Source of the DNA: Clostridia bacterium
GTDB lineage: Bacteria > Bacillota > Clostridia > Christensenellales > Borkfalkiaceae
Assembly (NCBI GenBank): GCA_017545865.1
Contig: JAFWXO010000008.1
Coordinates: 62,001-126,000, forward strand
Direction of reading: 5' to 3'
Length of the DNA: 64,000 bases
Shown here: in pieces, positions 9,679 through 18,278 of the stretch
Layout: every line of letters begins with the position of its first letter
How positions within the stretch are numbered: the first letter of the stretch is position 1
Notes under the pieces: model-generated
The model's input: only the letters and a program-made list of their open reading frames with translations
What the model was told of the DNA's origin: nothing
Databases searched by the model: none
Made by a program: the position numbers and the translations under genes

Positions 9679-11139
9679 ATGGCGCTCGTTACCGCATTTT
9701 CGTGCGTGGAGCGTTTGCTTGGCTTTATCTACCGCATTTTTCTATCAAGATTTTTAGGCTCGGAAGGGCTTGGGCTTTACCAAGTTGCGCTATCCGTAGT
9801 TGGGCTTATAATGACTTTAACTTGCTCTGGTATTCCTATAACCGTTTCAAGAATTATGACTAAGCACTCGGCTGAAAACAACGAGCAAACGGGGTTTAGA
9901 ACGGTTACGGGCGGTATGATACTTAGCCTTATTCTATCCGTTCCGATAGTACTTATAGCGCTCCTTTTTCCAAAAGCATTTTCCTTTTTGTTTGCCGACG
10001 AGAGATGCTACGTTATTTTGAAAATCATACTCCCCGGCGTTATCATAACTTCCGTTTACGCCGTTATCCGCGGTTATTTTTGGGGAAGAAAAATGTTTTT
10101 CACGTATTCGCTTATCGAACTACTTGAAGAAGCGGTTATGCTCGTTATAGGCGTTATTTTTATCCTTAAAGCAACCGATCTTCAAGGTGGAATTATAGGC
10201 GCATCTAACGCCGTTTTAATTTCTTATATATTCTCGTTCGTAACGGCAACTGCCCTTTACTTTTTACGGGGTGGAAAGATTAAAAGCCCAAAGGGAGAAT
10301 TAAAACCGCTAATATCTTCCGCAACTCCGATAACCCTTATGCGAACGGCAACGAGTTTGATAAATACGCTTATCGCAATAATACTCCCACTTCGCTTGGT
10401 TGCAAGCGGAGTATCGCAAAGCGTTGCGCTCGCAGGGTTTGGCGAACTTTCGGGTATGAGTATTCCGCTTATCTATATCCCGTCAACCATAATAGGTTCT
10501 ATTGCGCTCGTTCTCGTTCCGGAACTATCCGATAACTTTTACCGCCATAGCGATATAACGCTTAAAAACAACGTTGAAAAAGCCGTGAAATGTTCGGTGT
10601 TTATATCCTGCTTGATAATCCCTTCATTTTTATCTCTCGGCAAGGAAATTGGCGTTTTGCTATACGATAACTATAACGCTGGGCTTTATATTCAAAGGGC
10701 GTGCATTATTATGCTACCTATGAGCATTTCTCTTATCACAACGAGTATGCTAAACAGCCTTAATTTAGAAAGAAAAACGCTTAAATACTACCTTATAGGC
10801 GCGTTATTCTTAGTTTTATCAATTTATTTCTTGCCTAAAATCATAGGGGTTTACTCGCTCGTTGTGGGGCTAATTATCAGTTATTTTTTAACTTCAGTTT
10901 TCAACCTTAAACTAATAAAGCGGACGTGTAAACGCCCGCCTGAATTTAGTTTTTACATAGCCGTTAGCACTGCTCTTATAGTCCCGTCGGCACTGTTTGG
11001 ATATTTGCTTAAAGGAATAATAATTAGGTTTTTACCACTATCGCTAACCGTTTTGATAGTTTCCGCTATAACCACTATTTTTATCTATCTTCTCTTTAAA
11101 ATCTTCAATCTTTTTAACCTTAAAGACGCGCTTAACTAA
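9679..11139 (+). CDS. SpoVB/MurJ-like oligosaccharide flippase family membrane protein
   Basis: A 486-residue polytopic membrane protein of the MVF/MOP flippase superfamily, closest in feel to stage V sporulation protein B, which flips cortex peptidoglycan precursors. The N terminus (RLLGFIYRIFLSRFLGSEGL) and about 14 hydrophobic helices fit. The start is uncertain. ATG 9679 has no ribosome binding site, while homologous N termini extend about ten residues further. An ATT at 9658 sits behind a G-rich stretch (9647-9652), and GTG 9650 would be in frame if the seven-A run at 9661-9667 had one more base. It is alone on the plus strand and its end overlaps folT by 8 bp. Confidence 0.85.
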   Translation: MALVTAFSCVERLLGFIYRIFLSRFLGSEGLGLYQVALSVVGLIMTLTCSGIPITVSRIMTKHSAENNEQTGFRTVTGGMILSLILSVPIVLIALLFPKAFSFLFADERCYVILKIILPGVIITSVYAVIRGYFWGRKMFFTYSLIELLEEAVMLVIGVIFILKATDLQGGIIGASNAVLISYIFSFVTATALYFLRGGKIKSPKGELKPLISSATPITLMRTATSLINTLIAIILPLRLVASGVSQSVALAGFGELSGMSIPLIYIPSTIIGSIALVLVPELSDNFYRHSDITLKNNVEKAVKCSVFISCLIIPSFLSLGKEIGVLLYDNYNAGLYIQRACIIMLPMSISLITTSMLNSLNLERKTLKYYLIGALFLVLSIYFLPKIIGVYSLVVGLIISYFLTSVFNLKLIKRTCKRPPEFSFYIAVSTALIVPSALFGYLLKGIIIRFLPLSLTVLIVSAITTIFIYLLFKIFNLFNLKDALN

Positions 11140-11788
11140 GTTCCTTTTTAAAGTAGTTAGCGCTTAAAAACATAGGCGTGATTAAGAACGCGAGCGCATA
11201 GTTAAACAAGCAGTTAAATATTTGACCTTTAAAGAAAATTCTATAAATAACGTAAGCAATATAACTCGTGTTACCGCCAAAACGCTCTGAAACGTAATCG
11301 TTAAACGATGCGGTAAAGCCCATTTTATCGTTGTAGATATAAAAGCAAGTTGAGTTTATAAGCACCGTTCCTAGAGCGAAAGAAAGCAGGCAAATAAGCG
11401 CAAGTTTAATAAATAAACTGCCTTTAAACTTAAGGGGAATAAAGTAAAATACCAAACCCGCAATAAGCGCGGTGACTGCCGAAGTTAAGCCAACCCAAGG
11501 CATATACATATAACCCCAAGAACTTAGCATAAACCCAAGCCCATCGCCAAGCATACACGCTATAAAGCCACTGCCCGAGCCTAAGAAAATGCCCGCGATT
11601 ATTGAAACGCATAATGTCAGCGAGAACTGCACGTCAATAAACTTAATTTCCAAAAACGCGTTGCAAACGGTGAGTAACGCCGTTATTAAACCTAAGTACG
11701 CTATCTTATGGGTAGCGTGCTTTTTTGTAAGCAATGGTGAAAAAGCAAATTTTTCATACCACTTACAGCCTTGATAATTTTTAAACAT
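11132..11788 (-). CDS. folT: ECF transporter S component, probably folate-specific (FolT)
   Basis: A 218-residue membrane protein with about six helices and the general look of ECF vitamin-uptake S components (ALLTVCNAFLEIKF, GSGSGFIACMLGDGLGFM). It would bind the substrate and dock onto a shared EcfAAT energising module, which is not in this window. Folate specificity is inferred mainly from the tetrahydrofolate riboswitch directly upstream, not from the protein alone. The ATG at 11788 is preceded by AGGAGGT, which lies in a hairpin. It ends convergently with the SpoVB-like gene, overlapping it by 8 bp. Confidence 0.85.
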   Translation of the reverse strand: MFKNYQGCKWYEKFAFSPLLTKKHATHKIAYLGLITALLTVCNAFLEIKFIDVQFSLTLCVSIIAGIFLGSGSGFIACMLGDGLGFMLSSWGYMYMPWVGLTSAVTALIAGLVFYFIPLKFKGSLFIKLALICLLSFALGTVLINSTCFYIYNDKMGFTASFNDYVSERFGGNTSYIAYVIYRIFFKGQIFNCLFNYALAFLITPMFLSANYFKKELS

Positions 11789-11796
11789 AATAAAAA

Positions 11797-11814
11797 ACCT
11801 CCTTTAAAGAAGGT
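11797..11814 (-). promoter_or_regulatory. Hairpin masking the folT ribosome binding site
   Basis: The near-palindrome ACCTTCTTTAAAGGAGGT holds the Shine-Dalgarno sequence AGGAGGT in its 3' arm and is followed by six T residues. It could act as the riboswitch expression platform either by hiding the ribosome binding site or as a short terminator. The two options cannot be separated from sequence. Confidence 0.6.
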
Positions 11815-11845
11815 CCACCAAAAAAATGCCACTTGGGCGTTTAAT

Positions 11846-11944
11846 AAAGCGGACGCGCCCTCAAACCGCAACGGAAAACTTTCCGTTTTCGTTCAAGGAC
11901 GACATCCCATTCCTTGACACTTAACGCTATCGGGCTACTCTTTA
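11846..11944 (-). promoter_or_regulatory. Tetrahydrofolate (THF) riboswitch
   Basis: Read on the minus strand, this leader carries the THF-I riboswitch consensus: GAGTAG near the 5' end, GCGTTAAGTG, then GAATGGGATGTCGTC whose flanks pair (CAAGG with CCTTG), a variable hairpin (AACGGAAA/TTTCCGTT), and a closing 3' strand TCCGCTTT that pairs with the 5' end. This match was made from memory of the published Streptococcus mutans aptamer. It lies between a promoter and folT and should reduce uptake when reduced folates are plentiful. Confidence 0.9.
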
Positions 11945-11953
11945 ATTAACTAT

Positions 11954-11982
11954 ATTTTACCATATTTAAAAAAAGTTAGCAA
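11954..11982 (-). promoter_or_regulatory. Promoter of the THF riboswitch-folT transcript
   Basis: TTGCTA and TAAAAT with a 17-bp spacer on the minus strand. The predicted start is a few bases before the first conserved riboswitch base. Confidence 0.65.
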
Positions 11983-12022
11983 GCGTTTACATAAATTAGA
12001 TAAAATTTGAGATAATATTTTT

Positions 12023-12709
12023 ATGGCTGTAATTTTTATTCGCTCGGCGGTTATTTACGTTGCTTTGCTTATTATTATGCGCCTTATGGGTAAAAGGCAA
12101 ATCGGCGAAATGCAACCTTTTGAGTTTACCGTAACGCTACTTATTGCCGAACTTGCTTGTATTCCTATGTCTGACTTTTCAATTCCGCTACTTTACGGCG
12201 TTTCGGCTATACTTGCAATATTTATACTGCATCAATTTATGGCGCTACTTGATAAATCGGGAATGATCTTTAAGTTTTTGCTTAGCGGAAAACCGTCAAT
12301 CGTAATAGACAAAAACGGCGTTAATTTTAAGGAACTGAAAAGAAACAACCTTGATATTCAAGACCTTATCGAGTCAATGCGAATACTCGGCTACTTTTCG
12401 CTCGATAGCGTTTTGTTTGCAATTTACGAATCAAACGGAACTTTATCCGCCCTTGAAAACGACAACTTATCCTATCCCCCGTCAATGCCACTAATAATAA
12501 TCAAAAACGGAAAGTTCGATAACTTGAACTTGCAAAAGTGCGGAATAGATAAGCCCTTAATTATTAAAACGCTTGAACAATTCGGCGTTAAAAACACTAA
12601 AAATATAGGCGTTTTAACGATTGATGAAAGCGGGCGTTTTTATCTTCAAGAATACAATAAAAAATACAAGACGGGCTACTTTAATTTAGAGGAGAACGAT
12701 AAATGGTAA
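12023..12709 (+). CDS. DUF421 (YetF-type) membrane protein
   Basis: A 228-residue protein with three N-terminal membrane helices followed by a soluble YetF domain. The motif MRLMGKRQIGEMQPFEFTVT near residue 20 is the family signature. Such proteins are linked to spore germination and membrane physiology in Bacillus, but no biochemical activity is established. It overlaps the DUF4363 gene by 7 bp, a pairing common in clostridia. The ATG has no ribosome binding site, and an extended -10 box (TGAGATAAT) ends six bases before it, so the mRNA may be leaderless. Confidence 0.88.
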   Translation: MAVIFIRSAVIYVALLIIMRLMGKRQIGEMQPFEFTVTLLIAELACIPMSDFSIPLLYGVSAILAIFILHQFMALLDKSGMIFKFLLSGKPSIVIDKNGVNFKELKRNNLDIQDLIESMRILGYFSLDSVLFAIYESNGTLSALENDNLSYPPSMPLIIIKNGKFDNLNLQKCGIDKPLIIKTLEQFGVKNTKNIGVLTIDESGRFYLQEYNKKYKTGYFNLEENDKW

Positions 12710-13080
12710 AAGCCTTTTACACGGCGATAATCGCCTTATTGATTGTTATAGGCGCATCATACTGCGAACAGAGATATTTGGATAACACCTTTTCGGAGTT
12801 TAGAGAAATTGCTGTTTCAGTTTACGATAAAACTGAAGAAAAAACAGCGGTAAAGGACGACGTTTTAGCCCTACAAGACTTTTGGCTTGAAATAAAGAAA
12901 ACGCTCCATATCTTTATTCCACACAACGATATAAAGGAGTTTGACCTTTGGGTGTCGGAAGCCGTTTCACTCGTTGAAAAAAAGATGTGGGAAGATGCCC
13001 TTTCAAAACTTGAAGTGGTTATCGAAATGACAGAGCAAATTCCAAAAACCTATCTTCTTCGCGTTGAGAATATTTTATAG
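12703..13080 (+). CDS. DUF4363 family membrane-anchored protein
   Basis: A 125-residue protein with one N-terminal membrane helix (about residues 5-22) and an extracytoplasmic helical domain rich in charged residues. It resembles DUF4363 proteins, which usually follow DUF421 genes as here. GAGGAG precedes the ATG inside the DUF421 coding region. Function is unknown; the coupling suggests the two products act together. The stop codon abuts the end of sigE on the opposite strand. Confidence 0.75.
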   Translation: MVKAFYTAIIALLIVIGASYCEQRYLDNTFSEFREIAVSVYDKTEEKTAVKDDVLALQDFWLEIKKTLHIFIPHNDIKEFDLWVSEAVSLVEKKMWEDALSKLEVVIEMTEQIPKTYLLRVENIL

Positions 13081-13776
13081 TTACTTTCCGAAATGCTTTC
13101 TTAAGTTTTCAACGATTTTCTTTTCTAAGCGGGATATGTACGACTGGGAAATTCCAAGAAGATCGGCAACTTCTTTTTGAGTTAATTCATCGTTTCCGCT
13201 AAGCCCGTATCTAAGGCGCATAATCTCTTGCTCACGGCTGTTTAACTTTTCAAGCGCAGACTTTAAAATTTTAAGTTCTTCACTCTCTTCGGCTTTTTTG
13301 TAAACAATTTCGGGGTCTGTGCCTAAAACGTCGCTAAGAAGAAGTTCATTGCCTTCGTAATCAACGTTTAAAGGCTCGTCGAAAGAGATTTCGCCTTTAA
13401 TTTTAGAAACTTTTCTAAGATGCATTAAAATCTCGTTTTCGATGCACCTTGAAGCGTAAGTTGCAAGTTTGATATTTTTATCAAGGTTAAAGGTATTAAC
13501 CGCCTTTATAAGCCCAACGCTACCAACGGAGATAAGATCGTCAAGATCAACGCCCGTGTTATCAAACTTTCTTGCAATATACACAACGAGCCTTAAGTTA
13601 TGCTCAACGAGATCTTTTTTAACGGTATCGTCACCGCTAAACAATAAGTTTAACTTTTCAGATTCTTCTTCGCTTGAATAGGCAAGCGGTAAACTTTCGC
13701 CCAACGCTAAATAGTGAATTTCATTAGTTGAAAAAAGTTTTTTAAGTAACGATTTTAATTTTTTAAAAGCCTTCAT
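13081..13776 (-). CDS. sigE: RNA polymerase sporulation sigma factor SigE
   Basis: SigE directs early mother-cell transcription in sporulation. The protein has an N-terminal pro-sequence, region 2 ([45 protein letters not shown]) and region 4 with a helix-turn-helix ([22 protein letters not shown]). I chose ATG 13776 (231 residues) because it follows a G-rich ribosome binding site and matches the usual pro-SigE start; the open frame extends 26 residues further upstream into spoIIGA without support. The protease gene spoIIGA lies 10 bp upstream, the standard arrangement for pro-sigma-E processing. Confidence 0.95.
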   Translation of the reverse strand: MKAFKKLKSLLKKLFSTNEIHYLALGESLPLAYSSEEESEKLNLLFSGDDTVKKDLVEHNLRLVVYIARKFDNTGVDLDDLISVGSVGLIKAVNTFNLDKNIKLATYASRCIENEILMHLRKVSKIKGEISFDEPLNVDYEGNELLLSDVLGTDPEIVYKKAEESEELKILKSALEKLNSREQEIMRLRYGLSGNDELTQKEVADLLGISQSYISRLEKKIVENLRKHFGK

Positions 13777-13786
13777 AATCCCCCAC

Positions 13787-14599
13787 CTAAACCAAATCTG
13801 GATTGAGTAAAATATCGTAATCTCCGCCGTGAAAGTTTGACGGCGAAACACCAACGAGTACGTTATTTAATATATTCACGGAAACGCCGTTATATATCGA
13901 AAGTTTATCTATTATATAAAGTTTCATTTCGGCCGTTCCGCTAACCGTATCGAAAACGATAGACGAAACGCTTTTTCTAAGCCCAAGTTTTTCAAGTTTT
14001 TTAAATAGCGAAGTTGATAAAACGCTTATAGGAAGGGCAAGTTTTTTATCGTAAAGGCAGTTTCCGCTATCTATAAACCCACGCGTTTTAACGCTTTTTT
14101 TGTTCACCGTTACAACGCAAGTTCTAATAAACGGGCGGAAATTTCTCTCTTTAAAAAAGGCTAAGCACAGCCGAATTAAAACAGAGTATAAAATATAAAT
14201 TATTAAAACTGATATTCCGATAGGCAAAACGCTATCGTAGTTTAAAATAAAATACCTTTCGTAATCAACGCCAACGAGATTAAATAATGCGATGATAAAC
14301 CCACCGCTTAAAAAGGTTAATATAACGAACGTTAATACGGTTAAAAAGTATTTTTTAACCGAATAAAATTTAGAAGAAACGTAAACCATTAAAAAAGCAA
14401 GCGTGATTTTTACTATGATAAAACAAACGTTAGAAAGAGAAAAAAGCGGAATAACGATAGCAACGAGCGTTCCAATAAGCGCAGAAACGAGTTGAAAAAC
14501 AACGCTTGATTTAACCCTTATAATTTTTGTTGACGCGCGAATAAGAATAAAGTTTATTATCATATTATCGATAAACGCGTATTCAATATAAACTTGCAT
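13787..14599 (-). CDS. spoIIGA: Sigma-E processing peptidase SpoIIGA
   Basis: A 270-residue protein with about five N-terminal membrane helices and a C-terminal aspartic-protease-like domain containing the motif [11 protein letters not shown], the catalytic region of SpoIIGA. It removes the pro-peptide of SigE at the sporulation septum once SpoIIR signals from the forespore. Length is slightly below the Bacillus protein (about 309). The gene directly precedes sigE, which settles the identification. Confidence 0.93.
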   Translation of the reverse strand: MQVYIEYAFIDNMIINFILIRASTKIIRVKSSVVFQLVSALIGTLVAIVIPLFSLSNVCFIIVKITLAFLMVYVSSKFYSVKKYFLTVLTFVILTFLSGGFIIALFNLVGVDYERYFILNYDSVLPIGISVLIIYILYSVLIRLCLAFFKERNFRPFIRTCVVTVNKKSVKTRGFIDSGNCLYDKKLALPISVLSTSLFKKLEKLGLRKSVSSIVFDTVSGTAEMKLYIIDKLSIYNGVSVNILNNVLVGVSPSNFHGGDYDILLNPDLV

Positions 14600-14627
14600 A
14601 GCCCTATCATATCAATTTTGGGCAATA

Positions 14628-14664
14628 AAAAAAGAGTACATTTTGTAAAAAAGTACTCTTTTTT
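14628..14664 (-). terminator. Terminator between the zinc-ribbon gene and spoIIGA
   Basis: Twelve-base arms AAAAAAGAGTAC and GTACTCTTTTTT with a 13-nt loop. It follows the stop of the zinc-ribbon gene and separates it from the spoIIGA-sigE unit. Confidence 0.8.
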
Positions 14665-14669
14665 GTTAT

Positions 14670-15539
14670 TTATTCTTCGTCTGCCTTTTTAAAGGGGAAC
14701 TTGGTTTGCTCGTCGAACGCGTTAGTAGAATTTCCTTGATTGATTTCCTGATAACCGTCAACCCCGTCAGCCGTGGGTTTAGGACCTACCGTGCATTTAG
14801 TAACCTTCATTGAAGCAAAGTCTTTTTTAGTATCTAATAAAACGATTTCTCTAACTTTAACGTTTGCCGAGAAGCCTATTTTAAGTTCACCGTAGAACTT
14901 AGAGTCGTTACTGTAATCAAGCCCGTCTTTTTGGTTGTTGTAAAGCAAGAACCAACCGTCTTCATCTTTCTTTATATCCTTTGCGGTTAAAGTTTTTTCC
15001 TTGATAAGATAAGTCTTGTTTGCGTAACCTTTAGAAAGAGTTATGGTAAGTTCATCTTCATAAACGTCTGAAAGATTGATCCAAATTTCGGAAATGTTAC
15101 GCGCGTTGGTTGCTGAAATCTTAGCGTCGATAAAGGAATATAAAACTTCGTTAGTTGAAATTTCCTTGCCTATTTCTACTTGATAGGAACTATTAGGCGT
15201 GTCCTTCCCGTCGTAACTGCCGTTAAAGGTTGATTTAACGAACTTGTGATAGCACTTGGGGTTTGCAGGCGCATAAGCGTTTATAACGAAAAGCGACGAT
15301 ACGATTATGCCTACGAGCGAAACGAGAATTATAAGCGCTACTATCGATTTTGGAATTCTTCTTTTCCTTTTAGGCTTATTTTCCGTTTTTACAGCAGGTT
15401 TTGAAACTTGCTTTTTAACGGGTGGTTTTTGAGTTTTGGTAACGGTGTATTTTGCTCCGCACTTTTCACACGAAACAACTTCCGCATCCGCGCTAAACTT
15501 TAACTTAGCGCCACAGTTTTTACATTTTAATTCTTGCAT
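14670..15539 (-). CDS. Membrane protein with N-terminal zinc ribbon, function unknown
   Basis: A 289-residue protein. Two CxxC pairs at the N terminus (CKNCG near residue 5 and CEKCG near 27) form a zinc ribbon. A basic linker (about residues 40-62) and a single membrane helix (about 64-88) follow, then a 200-residue domain outside the membrane rich in Asn, Lys and Asp. The outer domain resembles no family I recognise; its mixed polar sequence suggests a beta-rich fold. It starts four bases after nrdR, so the two are likely co-transcribed, but there is no evident link to nucleotide metabolism. Confidence 0.8.
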   Translation of the reverse strand: MQELKCKNCGAKLKFSADAEVVSCEKCGAKYTVTKTQKPPVKKQVSKPAVKTENKPKRKRRIPKSIVALIILVSLVGIIVSSLFVINAYAPANPKCYHKFVKSTFNGSYDGKDTPNSSYQVEIGKEISTNEVLYSFIDAKISATNARNISEIWINLSDVYEDELTITLSKGYANKTYLIKEKTLTAKDIKKDEDGWFLLYNNQKDGLDYSNDSKFYGELKIGFSANVKVREIVLLDTKKDFASMKVTKCTVGPKPTADGVDGYQEINQGNSTNAFDEQTKFPFKKADEE

Positions 15540-15543
15540 AATC

Positions 15544-15996
15544 TTATCCCTTAGTTAATTTTTCAAGTTCTCTCATAAAGGTTGAAATATCTTTAAACGA
15601 GCGGTAAACGGATGCAAACCTAACGTAAGCAACTTCGTCAATCTCCTTAAGCCCGTTCATAACCATTTCGCCTATTTCTTTACTCGTTATTTCCTGATCG
15701 AGAGAATTATATACTTGTTTTTGAATATCTTCAACTAAATTATCAATTTTAAACATGGGGACGGGGCGTTTTTCACACGCTTTGATAATACCGCTCTTAA
15801 TCTTTCCAGCGTCAAACATCTCACGAGTACCGCCGTTTTTGATAACTAAAACGGGCGTGGTTTCAACCGTTTCATAAGTGGTGAAACGCCTACCGCAACC
15901 GGTACACTCACGCCTACGGCGAATCATAGTATTCTCGTCAGTCGAACGGGAATCTATAACTTTACTTTCGATGCATCCGCAATACATACATTTCAT
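15544..15996 (-). CDS. nrdR: Transcriptional repressor NrdR
   Basis: NrdR senses ATP/dATP and represses ribonucleotide reductase genes. The 150-residue protein has the zinc ribbon at the N terminus (CMYCGC and [12 protein letters not shown]) followed by an ATP-cone domain ([27 protein letters not shown]), the canonical layout and length. Its targets, nrd genes with NrdR boxes, are outside the window. The start ATG 15996 gives the conserved MKCMYCGC. Confidence 0.97.
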   Translation of the reverse strand: MKCMYCGCIESKVIDSRSTDENTMIRRRRECTGCGRRFTTYETVETTPVLVIKNGGTREMFDAGKIKSGIIKACEKRPVPMFKIDNLVEDIQKQVYNSLDQEITSKEIGEMVMNGLKEIDEVAYVRFASVYRSFKDISTFMRELEKLTKG

Positions 15997-16079
15997 AAAA
16001 TTATCTCCAAATAATTTAACTTACTTTCTATTGTACCACTTTTAAGTGATTTTGCAAGTGTTTATCTAAAAAAACAGCC

Positions 16080-17975
16080 TTATCTCTTGTTTTTTCCACC
16101 CTTTTTGCCAGATGATAAGCCCTTTTTGTAAACTTCAGTTCCGCGAATAAAGGTTTTAGCGCCAAAATCTCTCGTATTTTTGCGTTCGGGCGCTTTTTCA
16201 ACCTTTTTTTCAAGCGAAGATAAAGCATACGCTTTATTAACTAAATCTTTGTTCTTTGGCAAACGGTATTGAAGCAAGGCGCGTTGAAGTTGTTTGTCCG
16301 CCCTTTCCTTAGGAACGAAAACGGGTTTTAAAGTATCGGGATCAATACCCGTGTAGTACATACAAGTCGAGCGGGTTGAAGGCGTTGGATAAAAGTCTTG
16401 AACTTGCTCTGGCATATACTTAATGCTCTTTAAGTACTCAGTAAGTTCAACCGCGTCTTTAAGCGTGCAAGCGGGGTGAGAAGATATAAGGTAAGGAACT
16501 AAAAACTGCTTTTTGCCAAGTTTTTCGTTTATTTGTTTATATCTATCGGCAAACTGCTTGTAAACGGAGAAACTCGGCTTGTTCATAGCCTTTAAAACGT
16601 TATCCGCCATGTGTTCGGGCGCAACCTTTAACTGCCCTGAAATATGGTGTTTAACGATTTCTTCCATAACCGTTTTATCTTTTTCGTATAAAAGATAATC
16701 GTAACGAATACCGCTACGGATAAACACCTTTTTAACCCCGTCAATTTTCCTTGCTTTTCTTAGTAGATTGATAAACCCGCTATGGTCAACTTTAAGGTTT
16801 GGGCAAGGCTTGTTGCCTATGCAGTATCTATCCTTGCAAACGCCCTTGCATTTTTGCTTATCGCAAGCGGGTTCTCTAAAATTAGCGGAAGGGCCTGAAA
16901 GGTCGTGAATATATCCTTTAAAATCTTTATCTTTAGTTAAAAGTTCAATCTCTGAAAGAATACTTTCGTCACTTCGTTTTTGAATAACTCTGCCTTGATG
17001 ATAGTTGATTGAACAGAACGAACAACTGCCGTAACAACCCCTGTGCGAAACGACGGAGAACTTAACTTCTTCTATCGATTTTATACCGCCTTCGCTATCG
17101 TAAATCGGATGCCAAGTTCTCATATACGGAAGGGCGTAAACAAAATCCATTTCCTTTTCAGTAAGCGGAAATTGCGGTAAGTTTTGAACGACTACTTCGC
17201 CGTTTTTTTGTTCTTGAAACAAAACGTCTGCATTAAAAGCGTCGGTATTTCTCGCCTGCTCTTTAAAAGCCTTGGCATACTCAAGTTTGTTAGTGGAAAC
17301 AACGCTATAAGGCGGAAGTTCAATATAACCCTTTTCTTTAAGGGCTTTAATTTCTGAAGCGGTGGTTTTGTAAACCGTTCCCCTAACTCCCGTTATTTTA
17401 TTAACGGGAACACCGCGTTTTAAAAGGGCTAAAATATCAAGGAAAGGCTTTTCTCCCGCGCCGTAAATTAAAAGGTCGGCTTTGCTATCTATAAGTTGGG
17501 ACTGCAAAACGGTATCCGCCCAGTAATCGTAGTGGGCAAAGCGCCTAAGCGACGGCTCAACCCCGCCTATTATAACGAAACTATCGGGGAACAATCTCTT
17601 TAAAGTTTTGGCGTAAACGGATACTTGCCTATCGGGGCGTTTGCCTTGTTTGGAAAGCGGAGAATACACGTCGCCTTCACGCTTTTTCTTGGCAACGGTA
17701 TAATTGTTTACCATACTGTCAACCACACCGCCCGAAATTAAATAGGCAATCTTAGGCGTTGGCAAGTTAAAGTATTCCGCATCGGTAACAGGTTGCGGAA
17801 TTATGCCTATTGAAAAACCTTGGCTTTCAATTAGGCGTGAAATTATTGCGTGACCGTAAGTTGGGTGGTCAACGTAAGCGTCGGATGAAATCATAACGAA
17901 ATCAAGAGCGCCCGATATTTCTTCTTTAGAGATAGGTAAAAACATATTTATTAACGCATAGCGCATACTTTTCAT
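16080..17975 (-). CDS. YgiQ family radical SAM protein
   Basis: A 631-residue member of the YgiQ group (UPF0313). The N-terminal part resembles a cobalamin-binding-like domain. The radical SAM motif CxxxCxxC is in HRGCYGSCSFCSINYHQG, and a second cysteine cluster (CDKQKCKGVCKDRYC) is typical of the family. The C terminus is basic and low in complexity. It binds a 4Fe-4S cluster and S-adenosylmethionine, but the reaction is not known. It is divergent from the DUF1294 gene, whose ATG begins at the next base. Confidence 0.92.
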   Translation of the reverse strand: MKSMRYALINMFLPISKEEISGALDFVMISSDAYVDHPTYGHAIISRLIESQGFSIGIIPQPVTDAEYFNLPTPKIAYLISGGVVDSMVNNYTVAKKKREGDVYSPLSKQGKRPDRQVSVYAKTLKRLFPDSFVIIGGVEPSLRRFAHYDYWADTVLQSQLIDSKADLLIYGAGEKPFLDILALLKRGVPVNKITGVRGTVYKTTASEIKALKEKGYIELPPYSVVSTNKLEYAKAFKEQARNTDAFNADVLFQEQKNGEVVVQNLPQFPLTEKEMDFVYALPYMRTWHPIYDSEGGIKSIEEVKFSVVSHRGCYGSCSFCSINYHQGRVIQKRSDESILSEIELLTKDKDFKGYIHDLSGPSANFREPACDKQKCKGVCKDRYCIGNKPCPNLKVDHSGFINLLRKARKIDGVKKVFIRSGIRYDYLLYEKDKTVMEEIVKHHISGQLKVAPEHMADNVLKAMNKPSFSVYKQFADRYKQINEKLGKKQFLVPYLISSHPACTLKDAVELTEYLKSIKYMPEQVQDFYPTPSTRSTCMYYTGIDPDTLKPVFVPKERADKQLQRALLQYRLPKNKDLVNKAYALSSLEKKVEKAPERKNTRDFGAKTFIRGTEVYKKGLSSGKKGGKNKR

Positions 17976-18278
17976 ATGGCTTTATTTTTTATAATCGTTC
18001 TTTCGACTTACGTTTTAGCAATAAACTTTTACGCGTTTATTTTAATGCTACTTCAAAAAAGGCAAACTGCTCAAAAACAAACACCGCAAAGAATTATTAG
18101 CGACGGAAAGATTTTGCTTTCGGGAACGCTCGGCGGAGCGCTTGGCGTTTTTTTATCAACCTTTTTTCTCAAATACCGCCGTGACAGTATTTTAATTATG
18201 GTTTTAATGCCTATAATAACCGCAATTTATGTTTATTTAATCTTAAAACTATTTAGTCTTGGATTTTTTTACCGTTAG
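17976..18278 (+). CDS. DUF1294-like small membrane protein
   Basis: A 100-residue protein with three hydrophobic segments (about residues 3-22, 47-66 and 72-95). The middle of the sequence (KILLSGTLGGALGVFLSTFFLKYR) resembles DUF1294 proteins. Function unknown. It is immediately divergent from the YgiQ gene with no bases between the two starts, so their promoters must lie inside each other's coding regions. Its end overlaps uvrC by 26 bp. Confidence 0.7.
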   Translation: MALFFIIVLSTYVLAINFYAFILMLLQKRQTAQKQTPQRIISDGKILLSGTLGGALGVFLSTFFLKYRRDSILIMVLMPIITAIYVYLILKLFSLGFFYR

